In this document: in pieces, positions 1 to 7,876 of the stretch
Layout: each line of letters starts with the position of its first letter
Numbering within the stretch: position 1 is the stretch's first letter
Virus record (IMG/VR): IMGVR_UViG_3300037558_000964
Span: 1-30,945 of that record
Direction: 5' to 3' (one strand)
Length of the DNA stretch: 30,945 nucleotides
Source of the DNA: a virus
Program-made: the position numbers and the translations under genes
Notes under the pieces: model-generated
Told to the model about the DNA's origin: nothing
The model's input: the letters and a program-made list of their open reading frames with translations, nothing else
Database searches by the model: none

Positions 1-78
1 TACGGAAATATTGTTGGCTACTTGATCGAAGCTGTCAAAGAATTGTCTGAGAAAGTTAAAGAGTTGGAGGCAAAGTAA
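1..78 (+). CDS. C-terminal end of a tail fibre-like protein (partial)
   Basis: The window opens inside a reading frame whose last 25 residues begin YGNIVGYLIEAVKEL and end in a lysine/glutamate-rich helix, closed by TAA at 76-78. Phage tail fibres that carry a C-terminal S74-type intramolecular chaperone often end this way, with a short hydrophobic stretch followed by a charged coiled coil. The tail-fibre genes immediately downstream fit that reading. Too little is present to identify the domain itself. The GGAGG at 66-70 serves as ribosome binding site for the next gene. Confidence 0.5.
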   Translation, partial: YGNIVGYLIEAVKELSEKVKELEAK

Positions 79-79
79 A

Positions 80-1384
80 ATGGCATTACAAACTAGCGGT
101 GCAATTTCATTAGATCAAATTCATGTAGAAGCAGGGGGAACTTCCACAACTACTGCTACTATTAATGACACAGATATTAGAGAACTAATAACTGAACCTA
201 CAGGAGTACTTGGTAGTAATTCTTTATCCTTTAACCAGTGGTACGGTGCGGAAGCAAATATTGCAGGCCAAGTTCTTATTCCTATAGGAACAAGTGGAAC
301 TACTCAATACACTCTTCCTATGGGCGTTCAGACTATATGTGTATTTATTATAACCCCTGGGCGTAGCGGATATACAGCTTCCAACCAACTAACGGCAGGA
401 TGGGGTGGTGCAGGCGGTAACATGGGGTATTGGAATCATATTGATGTTAGTGGTGCAGGATCAACCGTAGCTCCTGTAGTTGAATTTCAATGGAGTTATT
501 ATGTAAATTGGCAATCTCCGTATTACGATTATGGTTCTAAACTTAGAATGAAATGGTGGCCTGGAGCATCAAATACTCCTTACGCTTCTTGGAATCAAGG
601 AGATGGGGCCCAATACCAAGACCAAGCTTATACTGGTAAGGGCATAAAAATGGAGCATGGAGACCAGACTAATCCAGGGAGAACGCTTACTAAATATGGT
701 ACTAGTTTTATCTTTAATAGTACCATTTCTAATGAAGACTCTAATCAGACAGTAAGGGGTGGAAGAGGCGGTAAAGGAAATCAGGGTGGCAGCGGTGGAG
801 GCGGTGCGTCAGGATATTCAAATTCTAGTGGAAACGCTGATTCTAGAGCAAACCAAGGCCCCAACCCTCCTAGCCTATGTAGATCAGGGGGTGATGGAGG
901 GGCTTCAAATTCGACAGGTGGCACGGCAGGATACGACGCTCTTGTAAACTCTGGCGGTGCAGGAGGTGCAGGAGGTACTTATGCTTATAATTGGGGTCAA
1001 GGTGTAGGAAAAGGTGCAGGCGGCGGTGGAGTAGGAATTTTAGGTGTGGGGTCTACAGGTTCTGGCGGTGCGGTAGGATCTAGCAACAACTCTTATTCAA
1101 TAGTACGAGGCGGTGGAGGAGGCTCTGGTGGTCAAGACGGTGGAACGGTAACACGGTCAGCACAAACTTTCAGCGGTACTGGTGGATATTATGGATCAGG
1201 CGGCGGCGGCGGTGGATCAGTGCAGTTTGGATCAGGGGGTCTGTACGGAGGCGGAGGCGGTGGCGGTGGTGCAATGTGGAATTATGGGCCATCGTCATAT
1301 GGTGCGGCAGGAGCCCCTGGAACAGTAAGGCTAATGTGGGGGAATAACCGTGCATACCCTTCAACGAATGTGGCAGATCAATAA
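80..1384 (+). CDS. Glycine-rich tail fibre/adhesin protein
   Basis: A 434-aa virion protein, probably part of the tail fibre or receptor-binding apparatus. Residues 1-55 (MALQTSGAISLDQIHVEAGG onward, ending near a WYGA motif) form a short N-terminal module common in marine phage structural proteins. A middle region (about 60-220) is rich in W, Y and N. Residues about 225-415 are dominated by GG and GGxGG runs, and the end carries GTVRLMWG then PSTNVADQ, a tail seen on many glycine-rich tail proteins. Such runs can form polyglycine II helices, as in the S16 gp38 adhesin, so host recognition is a reasonable inference. GGAGG at 66-70 precedes the ATG. The stop overlaps the next start by one base (TAATG). 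Confidence 0.75.
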   Translation: MALQTSGAISLDQIHVEAGGTSTTTATINDTDIRELITEPTGVLGSNSLSFNQWYGAEANIAGQVLIPIGTSGTTQYTLPMGVQTICVFIITPGRSGYTASNQLTAGWGGAGGNMGYWNHIDVSGAGSTVAPVVEFQWSYYVNWQSPYYDYGSKLRMKWWPGASNTPYASWNQGDGAQYQDQAYTGKGIKMEHGDQTNPGRTLTKYGTSFIFNSTISNEDSNQTVRGGRGGKGNQGGSGGGGASGYSNSSGNADSRANQGPNPPSLCRSGGDGGASNSTGGTAGYDALVNSGGAGGAGGTYAYNWGQGVGKGAGGGGVGILGVGSTGSGGAVGSSNNSYSIVRGGGGGSGGQDGGTVTRSAQTFSGTGGYYGSGGGGGGSVQFGSGGLYGGGGGGGGAMWNYGPSSYGAAGAPGTVRLMWGNNRAYPSTNVADQ

Positions 1385-1854
1385 TGGCAACAAAAACTTG
1401 GCAATGGATTAAAATTGTAAATGGAGAGCCAGTCGAAGGTCTTCATCCACATGATAGTATTGAAAATGCAGGCATAAATTTAAATGATGAAAATTGTGAG
1501 TATGAATTAATAGATGTTACAGAAATTTATGACAGATCATTTGAAAGCACTATTGGTTTTTATGAACGAATATCTGATCCACTAATAAAAAAGATTGATG
1601 GTACATGGACGGCTATCCCCCAAAAAACTCAATTAACAGGTACAGACTTAATTTTGAAAAAAAACTCAATAAGAGAGCATTTTTTAGCAGCGGCACAAGA
1701 AGAAATAGCTGCGGCAAATGAGTTAATAAATACACTTACGGATGAAGTGCAAATAAAAGGATGGGAACAACGAATAAAGGATTTGAATAATTATGAACAT
1801 AACGAAAGCGACCCTAGTTTCCCCCCATTACCTGAGGATTGTGTGCCAAAATGA
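1384..1854 (+). CDS. Hypothetical protein in tail-fibre cassette; possible fibre assembly chaperone
   Basis: A 156-aa protein I cannot assign to a family with certainty. The N-terminal half is acidic and probably beta-rich. The C-terminal half (about 95-140) is helical and charged, and the end has a tryptophan, RIKDL and a proline-rich FPPLPE segment. Phage tail fibre assembly proteins often end in a similar tryptophan/charged helix plus proline layout, and this gene sits directly after a fibre gene, so a chaperone role is possible but only inferred. It starts with the ATG that overlaps the preceding TAA, without a good Shine-Dalgarno, which suggests translational coupling. Its own stop overlaps the next ATG (ATGA). 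Confidence 0.6.
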   Translation: MATKTWQWIKIVNGEPVEGLHPHDSIENAGINLNDENCEYELIDVTEIYDRSFESTIGFYERISDPLIKKIDGTWTAIPQKTQLTGTDLILKKNSIREHFLAAAQEEIAAANELINTLTDEVQIKGWEQRIKDLNNYEHNESDPSFPPLPEDCVPK

Positions 1855-2471
1855 CAACTGAACCAATTTATTTATTCCCTACATCTGTTTTAAAACGATC
1901 TTACGACAAGGCATTTTTAAACGAACTTGAGTATATAAAAACAAAAATTAAGTACAGAGATGGTTACGATCACGCTTTTTCTGAAGAAGTAAATATTTTA
2001 GAAAAACCTGAGTTAGTAAAAATAAAAAAGTTTATTCAAGAAACTTTAGACTACTATATGGAAGATATCTGGAGTGCTGTTGAACGAGTAGTCCCTACTA
2101 TTAGTTGGACTAATTTAAATACCAAAGGAGCAATGCACAGTAAACACTGGCATAGCAATTCTATATTAAGTGGAGTTTTTTATTTTCAAACAACTGAATC
2201 AACTCCAATTACTTTTTATAACCCAATACCTCATACATCACTTCAAGTTGAATATAAAAACATAACTCCCTTTAACGCTCTGTCCCATGATACACAAATA
2301 GAAAGTGGTGATGTGATTATTTTCCCTTCACCCTTACTGCACTCTGTATCATACAACCAGAATGATGAAGACAGATATAGCTTGGCATTTAACACTTTTA
2401 CAAAAGATGGAATTATTGGATCTAAAGAAAAATTAACATTTTTAGGCAGGCAGGAGCAAATAAATGAGTAG
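1851..2471 (+). CDS. 2-oxoglutarate/Fe(II)-dependent oxygenase family protein
   Basis: A 206-aa protein of the double-stranded beta-helix 2OG-Fe(II) oxygenase type (the PF13759-like group of marine phages and bacteria). The first metal-ligand region is HWHSNSILSGVFYF (histidines 99 and 101). The distal region reads SGDVIIFPSPLLHSV with His164, followed by R175 in DRYSLAFN, the expected place for the basic residue that binds 2-oxoglutarate. Members hydroxylate or otherwise oxidise substrates, and the substrate here is unknown. Lying between fibre genes, it might modify a tail protein or a host surface molecule. I start at ATG 1851, which overlaps the upstream stop, rather than an in-frame TTG at 1839 that would sit on top of the GAGG at 1834-1837. 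Confidence 0.8.
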   Translation: MTTEPIYLFPTSVLKRSYDKAFLNELEYIKTKIKYRDGYDHAFSEEVNILEKPELVKIKKFIQETLDYYMEDIWSAVERVVPTISWTNLNTKGAMHSKHWHSNSILSGVFYFQTTESTPITFYNPIPHTSLQVEYKNITPFNALSHDTQIESGDVIIFPSPLLHSVSYNQNDEDRYSLAFNTFTKDGIIGSKEKLTFLGRQEQINE

Positions 2472-4563
2472 AGCAAGAGATCGAGCAGACGGAAAAATCA
2501 CTGGCAATATAGTTCCTGCGTCACACGAAGCGTTTAGTCTAGGGTCAGACACGGCTCGATTTAACGATGGCTTTTTCTCAGCATCAACTGTTGATATTGG
2601 TGGTTTAAAAATATCAAAAGACAGCAATGGGGATGCAGAGTTTAAAGATAGCTCTGGTGCATTTAAAAAAATAATTGCTAACGAAATTCAATTAGGTACA
2701 GGTACAGATAAAGTTGTTGTAAAAAGAAATTCAACTACAGGTGCAGTTCAGTTTAATACAAGCGACGGTAGCTCTGAAACTGCGGATGCAGCAGGAGGTG
2801 GCTCTAGCGTAACTGTTTCAGATACTGCCCCTGCATCTCCCTCCGCAGGAGATTTGTGGTATAGTTCGGCTGACCTTAAAATGTACATCTATTACAATGA
2901 TGGCAACTCTAGCCAGTGGGTACAAGTCGGTACTGGTAGTTCTTCTAGTAGTTCAGGGTCAGGTGTTGCAGTCTATGCAAATACAGGTGCGTTGCCCACC
3001 AGTAATAATATTACAGGAAATTTAGCTTTTGTTACGGCTAATACTGGTTTTTATATTTGGAATGGCAGTGGTTGGTATAGAATGGCAGTAGTTAATACTA
3101 CTCCTACAATTTCAGCCCCTAGTTCTGGTGCAAATGTTTCTCTAGCAACAGATGGAACTGCAACTTTAGTTGAAATAACAGCCACAGATACTGATGAAGG
3201 AACTACTCTACAATATTCGTATACAGTATCAACAGGGAGTCTTACGAATGGGGGAGGTGCAACTGCTGCCGTGAGTACATCTAGCACATCTAGTGGTACT
3301 TATTCAGCTTTAAATGCTTCGACAAACACAACAAATAGATTTTTCAAAGTAACTCCGTCTACAAACAGTAGTTATGCAGGGACTTTTAGTCTTACTTTTT
3401 CCGCTACGGATTCTATTAATACTGCTCAAACAACCCAAAACTATACTGCTGCATGGTTTTCTTTTACGACAGCAGCAGGTTCTCTTGGTACACTGTTTAA
3501 TTCGGCTAGAACTGCATCAAATCTAACAACTTCAACAATTGCAGTAACTGGTGCTAGTGTTACGTTTGCATTACAATCTGGAAGTCTCCCTACAGGACTA
3601 AGTTTAGCTTCTAATGGGGTAATTTCTGGTACAGCGAATGCAGTTGGAACTGATGCTACCTCAAACTTTACGATAAGGGCTACTGATAGTACAGGGCTTT
3701 ATGTCGATAGGGCATTTTCTATAATAGTAAAAGCTCCTGTTCAAGTTGCATTTACTTCTAATGGTACTTGGTCTGTCCCAACAGGGATTACTACGGTTGA
3801 AGCCCTTGTTGTTGGTGGCGGTGGTTCTGGAGGATATAATAATACAGCCCGTGGAACTGGTGGTGGTTCTGGAGGACTCATCCACATTACAAACTGGAAT
3901 GTTTCAGGTGCATCATCATATGCAATAACAATCGGAGCAGGGGGAGTCGTGAATAACACTGGAGGTACTCACGCTTCTGGATCTAATACAACCATCGTAG
4001 GGGGATCGAAAACCTTAACGGCTAATGGTGGTGGTCGAGGTGGTGCGGCTGATGGTTCTAATAACAATGAAACTGGAGGATCTGGCGGTGGTGCATGGTA
4101 CGGCTTTACTGGTTCTGCTAACCCCAGAGCAGGAAATCAACCTTCTAATACATCCGATGGTGTAAACACATATAATTCAACTGGATTTGGTAATGCAGGA
4201 GGTACAGGTAGTAATTCCAATCCCTACGGTTCTGGCGGTGGAGGTGCAGGAGCTTCAGGGGGCAATTGGAATGCAGGACAAGATGGCGGAATAGGTAAAG
4301 ACCTTTCCTCTGAATTTGGCACAGCAGTTGGAACTAGTGGTTGGTTTGCTTCTGGTGGTTCATCAACTCCCTATAACGCAGGCACTTTGAGTCCCTCTCT
4401 TGCGGTATTTAATGATAACGCAAATCGTGAATACGGCGGTGGAGGAGATGGTGTAAATAGTACAACTTCACCAGTATCTACTGTAAACGGCATAGCTAAT
4501 ACTGGTGGTGGCGGCGGTGCAGGTGGATCAGGCGGTAGTGGCATAGTCATACTTAAATACTAA
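2464..4563 (+). CDS. Large tail fibre protein with Ig-like and glycine-rich domains
   Basis: A 699-aa modular tail protein. Residues 1-110 form a fibre-like N-terminus with SLGSDTARFNDGFF, typical of the shaft segment preceding phage fibre repeats. Residues about 120-155 hold a short module with AGDLWYSS and WVQV. Residues about 340-422 resemble a putative Ig (He_PIG) domain, with LPTGLSLASNGVISGTA. From about 427 a FTSNGTWSVPTGITTVE motif opens a glycine-rich domain that runs to the end (GGSGIVILKY). This architecture is typical of adhesive tail fibres that recognise the host surface. The start overlaps the oxygenase gene by 8 bases, with CAGGAG about 7 bases upstream. The stop is followed by the AGGAG of the next gene. 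Confidence 0.8.
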   Translation: MSRARDRADGKITGNIVPASHEAFSLGSDTARFNDGFFSASTVDIGGLKISKDSNGDAEFKDSSGAFKKIIANEIQLGTGTDKVVVKRNSTTGAVQFNTSDGSSETADAAGGGSSVTVSDTAPASPSAGDLWYSSADLKMYIYYNDGNSSQWVQVGTGSSSSSSGSGVAVYANTGALPTSNNITGNLAFVTANTGFYIWNGSGWYRMAVVNTTPTISAPSSGANVSLATDGTATLVEITATDTDEGTTLQYSYTVSTGSLTNGGGATAAVSTSSTSSGTYSALNASTNTTNRFFKVTPSTNSSYAGTFSLTFSATDSINTAQTTQNYTAAWFSFTTAAGSLGTLFNSARTASNLTTSTIAVTGASVTFALQSGSLPTGLSLASNGVISGTANAVGTDATSNFTIRATDSTGLYVDRAFSIIVKAPVQVAFTSNGTWSVPTGITTVEALVVGGGGSGGYNNTARGTGGGSGGLIHITNWNVSGASSYAITIGAGGVVNNTGGTHASGSNTTIVGGSKTLTANGGGRGGAADGSNNNETGGSGGGAWYGFTGSANPRAGNQPSNTSDGVNTYNSTGFGNAGGTGSNSNPYGSGGGGAGASGGNWNAGQDGGIGKDLSSEFGTAVGTSGWFASGGSSTPYNAGTLSPSLAVFNDNANREYGGGGDGVNSTTSPVSTVNGIANTGGGGGAGGSGGSGIVILKY

Positions 4564-4574
4564 GGAGATAATTA

Positions 4575-5819
4575 ATGGCTTTAAATTTTCCAAACAGCCC
4601 TTCTAATGGCGATACAGCTACTTTGGGGGGAGTAGTTTATACTTATCAAACTTCTTCAACGACATGGCAAGCGGCAAGTGCGTCTTCATCACCCTCTCTA
4701 TCGGTTACAACCGCTTCTGCGTCTGGCTCTGGAGGACTAGCCTACAACAGTTCTACTGGCGTATTTACGTTTACACCTGCCGTAGTTGGCGGTGGAACTT
4801 TTAATTCTCTAACAGACACTACCGTATCTACTTCAGACCCTACAATATCAACTAACCCTACTGCTATCGGACACCTTTGGATAAACAAAACGAGTGGCGA
4901 GGGTTATGTTTGTACAGATGCAACTGCTAATGCAAATGTCTGGAAAAATATTGGCAAGGGAACTGTCAATGTTGCTCCTATTACAGCCTATAGTGCTGAT
5001 TTTTTAGTCATTGCAGGTGGAGGAGCAGGTAGTTCAACACCTTCACTTGGAGTTGGAGGAGGCGGTGGGGCAGGTGGCTATAGAGCCTCTTACAACAATG
5101 AAGCAAGTGGTGGCGGTGGTAGTTCTGAGAGTGCCTTAACTTTTAATGTTTCTACAGTATATACAATTACCGTAGGAGCAGGGGGTACAGGCATTGCAGG
5201 GACTGGGTCAGCAGGGGATGCATCGTCAATCGCAGGATCAGACATAACAGACATCACTACTGTTGGAGGAGGTGCAGGAGGTCGATACGCTGTAGGTTTA
5301 GGGGCTGTAAATAATGGCGGTTCTGGTGGAGGCGGTGGTCAAAATAATGGCGGTAGTGGATCTGGAACAACAAACCAAGGTTACGCTGGAGGTGGCGGCG
5401 GTGGTTCGGCAGGTGGCGGTGGTGGTGGAGCAGGTGCAGTAGGACAAGCTACAACTGGTACTGCCTCTGGTGGTTTTGGAGGAACTGGCGTTGCTTCAAC
5501 AATAACAGGAACTTCCGTTTTTCGTGCAGGTGGTGGAGGAAAAGGGGGTTATCCTTCTGGTACTTTTACTGGTGGTGTAGGTGGCGGTGGTGATGGATAT
5601 GGAAGTATCACCGCAGGGGAACACGGAACTGTAAACACAGGATCTGGTGGAGGAGGAACAAGAGATGGTGCTAGTGGCGGTAACGGTGGTTCTGGAGTCG
5701 TTATTTTAAGGATGCCCACAGCGGCATATTCTGGAACAACAACAGGTTCACCTACGGTGACTACTGATAGTACAGATACTATTTTAGTATTTACTGCTTC
5801 TGGCACATACACAGGTTAG
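4575..5819 (+). CDS. Glycine-rich tail fibre protein
   Basis: A 414-aa tail protein. The N-terminus (MALNFPNSPSNGDT, then YTYQTSSTTWQ) is a common first module of marine phage tail proteins. Residues about 80-125 include a GHLWINKTSGEGYVC segment. From about 143 (ADFLVIAGGGAG) to 372 the chain is glycine-rich with a GGGGGAGGYRAS block, and GGSGVVILRM closes that domain. The last 40 residues are threonine-rich. It shares its glycine-rich architecture with the proteins at 80-1384 and 2464-4563, so the three are probably related fibre or adhesin subunits. AGGAG at 4563-4567 gives good spacing to the ATG. Confidence 0.75.
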   Translation: MALNFPNSPSNGDTATLGGVVYTYQTSSTTWQAASASSSPSLSVTTASASGSGGLAYNSSTGVFTFTPAVVGGGTFNSLTDTTVSTSDPTISTNPTAIGHLWINKTSGEGYVCTDATANANVWKNIGKGTVNVAPITAYSADFLVIAGGGAGSSTPSLGVGGGGGAGGYRASYNNEASGGGGSSESALTFNVSTVYTITVGAGGTGIAGTGSAGDASSIAGSDITDITTVGGGAGGRYAVGLGAVNNGGSGGGGGQNNGGSGSGTTNQGYAGGGGGGSAGGGGGGAGAVGQATTGTASGGFGGTGVASTITGTSVFRAGGGGKGGYPSGTFTGGVGGGGDGYGSITAGEHGTVNTGSGGGGTRDGASGGNGGSGVVILRMPTAAYSGTTTGSPTVTTDSTDTILVFTASGTYTG

Positions 5820-5827
5820 GAAACAAA

Positions 5828-6172
5828 ATGGCACACTACGCAAAAGTTGTAAACGAAAAAGTTGTAAAAGTAATTGTTGCAGAAGCAGAATTTTTTAATA
5901 CTTTCGTTGACACAAGTTCAGGCGAATGGATACAAACATCATATAACACACAAAAAGGCGTTCACTTAACAGGGGGAACTCCTTTACGAAAAAATTACGC
6001 AGGAATAGGATATTCTTACGATAAGGATAAGGACGCTTTTATTTCTCCTCAACCTTTTGCTTCTTGGGTATTAGATGAAGATACTTGTGTTTGGAATGCC
6101 CCTGTAGCTTACCCTAGTGATGATAAGGATTACAAGTGGGATGAAACAACGCTTAAATGGGTTGTTCTCTAA
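5828..6172 (+). CDS. Conserved marine-phage hypothetical protein, tail-cassette end
   Basis: A 114-aa protein with no catalytic motif I can see. It begins MAHYAKVVNEKVVKVIV, has a central WIQTSYNTQKG and RKNYAGIGYSYDKDKDAF, and ends in tryptophan-containing repeats (SWVLDED, WNAPVAYP, YKWDETTLKWV). Small proteins of this layout accompany tail-fibre genes in marine T7-like and T4-like phages, and are presumed structural. That link is from general knowledge of such genomes and its function is unknown. AGGAA lies 7 bases before the ATG. It is the last gene of the cassette and is followed by a 220-base gap with the promoter for the next block. Confidence 0.7.
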   Translation: MAHYAKVVNEKVVKVIVAEAEFFNTFVDTSSGEWIQTSYNTQKGVHLTGGTPLRKNYAGIGYSYDKDKDAFISPQPFASWVLDEDTCVWNAPVAYPSDDKDYKWDETTLKWVVL

Positions 6173-6265
6173 TAACACTTGCAATAACATTAGTTATACT
6201 GTTCTAGAAGGTGTAGCATTACAATGGTAAGAACTAAGAAACGCCATCTACTTACGCCAATTAGC

Positions 6266-6296
6266 TATAACAATAAAACCTTGTAAAATTGTTATA
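6266..6296. promoter_or_regulatory. Inverted repeat overlapping the 6281-6309 promoter
   Basis: TATAACAAT at 6266-6274 is perfectly repeated in inverse orientation as ATTGTTATA at 6288-6296, with 13 bases between. The promoter's -35 hexamer lies in the spacer and the right arm lies in the -35/-10 gap. That arrangement suits an operator. It could also form a weak AT-rich hairpin, but no T-run follows, so it is not a terminator. Confidence 0.35.
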
Positions 6297-6309
6297 AAAA
6301 GTGTATAAT
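6281..6309 (+). promoter_or_regulatory. Sigma70-type promoter for late genes
   Basis: TTGTAA (6281-6286) and a perfect TATAAT (6304-6309) are separated by 17 bases. Transcription would start near 6316, leaving a leader of about 77 bases before the gene at 6393. It sits in the only long rightward intergenic gap of the late region (6173-6392). The leader also contains a weak ACAGC/GCTGT hairpin at 6344-6362. Confidence 0.6.
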
Positions 6310-6392
6310 AACAAGTAATTTCACAACATTTGTATTGTAAAAAACAGCCTGTATTTAGCTGTAAAATTCTCTTAATTAATAGGAAATAAGAT

Positions 6393-7868
6393 ATGTCACA
6401 ATACCTAACAACGGTTGATAAAGCTTTAGTTGATAAGCACGGATGGTCGTTGGACCCTAGTTCTGGAAAAGCCCTACACCCTAGTACAGGTTCGCCTATG
6501 GAAAACAGTACATATGAAGGCTGGGCTACGACTAATCCAAAATTTTACGATACGGGATACAGCCCTAGTGCTAACGCAGTGGCATCATCAGGATACACCT
6601 CAGAAGATCCAATATTTCAGGCTGTTGCTAATAACAATGCTATTGCTAATTCAGAAACAACGGCGGCAAGCTCAAATGGAATTATGGCCGCTGGTCCTAA
6701 CGTAGATGAATCCTCTGGAAATGCCAGCGTTACTGCTGACGGTAACAGCAACTCTGGGGTTATGGCTCCATCTGAAGTTGTGGCTCCATCTGTAGATCTT
6801 TCAGGCGTAACCAATGCTATAGGCGGTGTTGGCTCTCAAGTAACAGGAGTTTCTAATCAAGTAGGTGGTATAGGAACCCAAGTAAGCGGCGTTGGTTCTC
6901 AAGTAACAGGAGTGTCCGATCAGGTAGATGCTGTAGCTAGTGAAATAGCTGGTGTTAATACCGCCGTGACAGGGGTGGGAACTCAAGTAACAGGAGTGTC
7001 CGATCAAGTAACAGGCATAGCTAATCAAGTATCAGGCGTTACAGACAGTGTTGGAACTGTTTTAACAAATCAAGATAATATTGCGTCAGGTGTCAGCGGT
7101 CTTGCTGAAGGACAAACAGCCAACACAGCGTCAATAGAACAGGCAATCCAAGATAAATTTAATCTTACTGACGCTCAAATACAGCAACTTTCTTCGGATA
7201 TTTTGTCAGGCCAAACAACATTAGCAGAGTCTTTAAACAAAATGTCTGTGTCAGCCGACACTTATTATGGCGGTCTTGCCGAAGGACAGGCAACAATGCA
7301 AAACTCTTTAGGAGGTGTGCAGAGTGACGTTACAGATTTTAGAACTACCTACGATGAAAACACAACACAGGCGAACAAACAGCAAGGGCAGCTTATGTCG
7401 AGTGTTGCTGGTGGTTTTGACATGGCACAACAGCAAAGACAGGCTATAGCAAGTCAATCGCCAACAGTAGCGGCGGCTTCTCCAGCGTCGTCCTCGTCTA
7501 TGTACAGTGACACTGCTAAAAGCGTTACTCAAGGTGTTGGGCCTACTAATGATGACCAAGTTCAAAGTCAAAACCAATATCTAACAGCTTTAAATGCTAT
7601 AAAAACGTCCGCTAATGAGTTAGCCGCCCAAGACCCGTCTAATGCAATGCTACCTGTACTTAGCCAAGTAGCGACAGCTTTTGACACAAATGGAAAATTA
7701 ATAGCTGAAAATACTTCCGCTGATGGTGGTCTTTTCGCTAGGCTTATTGATGCTACAGGAAACTTGATCACAAGTACCTTTGACAGCTTGGGCCAAAGAA
7801 CCAATCAAACCTCAATTAACTTAAATACTTTATTTGCTCAGTATGCACAGAGCGGATTAATGGCATAG
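6393..7868 (+). CDS. Virion structural protein with heptad-repeat coiled coil
   Basis: A 491-aa protein of unknown specific role. Residues 1-135 are low-complexity and rich in S, N, A and T. Residues 139-224 are near-perfect heptads of the type VxxQVTG (VGSQVTG, VSNQVGG, VSDQVTG), with V or I in the core positions, predicting a long, probably trimeric, coiled coil. The region 235-345 holds two GLAEGQ motifs and helical glutamine-rich sequence. The C-terminus (385-491) is helical and amphipathic. Its position between the tail fibres and lysis genes suggests a tail or internal virion component. AGGAA at 6381-6385 precedes the ATG, and the promoter at 6281-6309 probably drives it. Confidence 0.7.
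   Translation: MSQYLTTVDKALVDKHGWSLDPSSGKALHPSTGSPMENSTYEGWATTNPKFYDTGYSPSANAVASSGYTSEDPIFQAVANNNAIANSETTAASSNGIMAAGPNVDESSGNASVTADGNSNSGVMAPSEVVAPSVDLSGVTNAIGGVGSQVTGVSNQVGGIGTQVSGVGSQVTGVSDQVDAVASEIAGVNTAVTGVGTQVTGVSDQVTGIANQVSGVTDSVGTVLTNQDNIASGVSGLAEGQTANTASIEQAIQDKFNLTDAQIQQLSSDILSGQTTLAESLNKMSVSADTYYGGLAEGQATMQNSLGGVQSDVTDFRTTYDENTTQANKQQGQLMSSVAGGFDMAQQQRQAIASQSPTVAAASPASSSSMYSDTAKSVTQGVGPTNDDQVQSQNQYLTALNAIKTSANELAAQDPSNAMLPVLSQVATAFDTNGKLIAENTSADGGLFARLIDATGNLITSTFDSLGQRTNQTSINLNTLFAQYAQSGLMA
6807..7064 (+). repeat. Degenerate tandem 21-bp repeats coding for heptads
   Basis: About twelve heptad codons in a row repeat with 21-bp periodicity. The 15-base string TCAAGTAACAGGAGT occurs exactly at 6836-6850, 6899-6913 and 6983-6997, offsets of 63 and 84 bases, which are three and four repeat units. 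The exact copies indicate recent duplication within the coiled-coil segment of the gene at 6393-7868. Confidence 0.7.
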
Positions 7869-7876
7869 GAGTGACC

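Noticed and set aside
3960-5710. Repeated GGTGG-type sequence as a CRISPR or satellite array
   Set aside because: The repeats are irregular, lie in frame and encode glycine runs of tail proteins.
5549-5812. Antisense frames within the glycine-rich fibre genes, such as this proline-rich one
   Set aside because: They are the complement of GGx repeats, which read as proline on the other strand, and lack ribosome sites.
6179-6200. TTGCAA and TATACT as a promoter
   Set aside because: Only 10 bases separate the hexamers, too short for sigma70; the 6281-6309 pair is far better.
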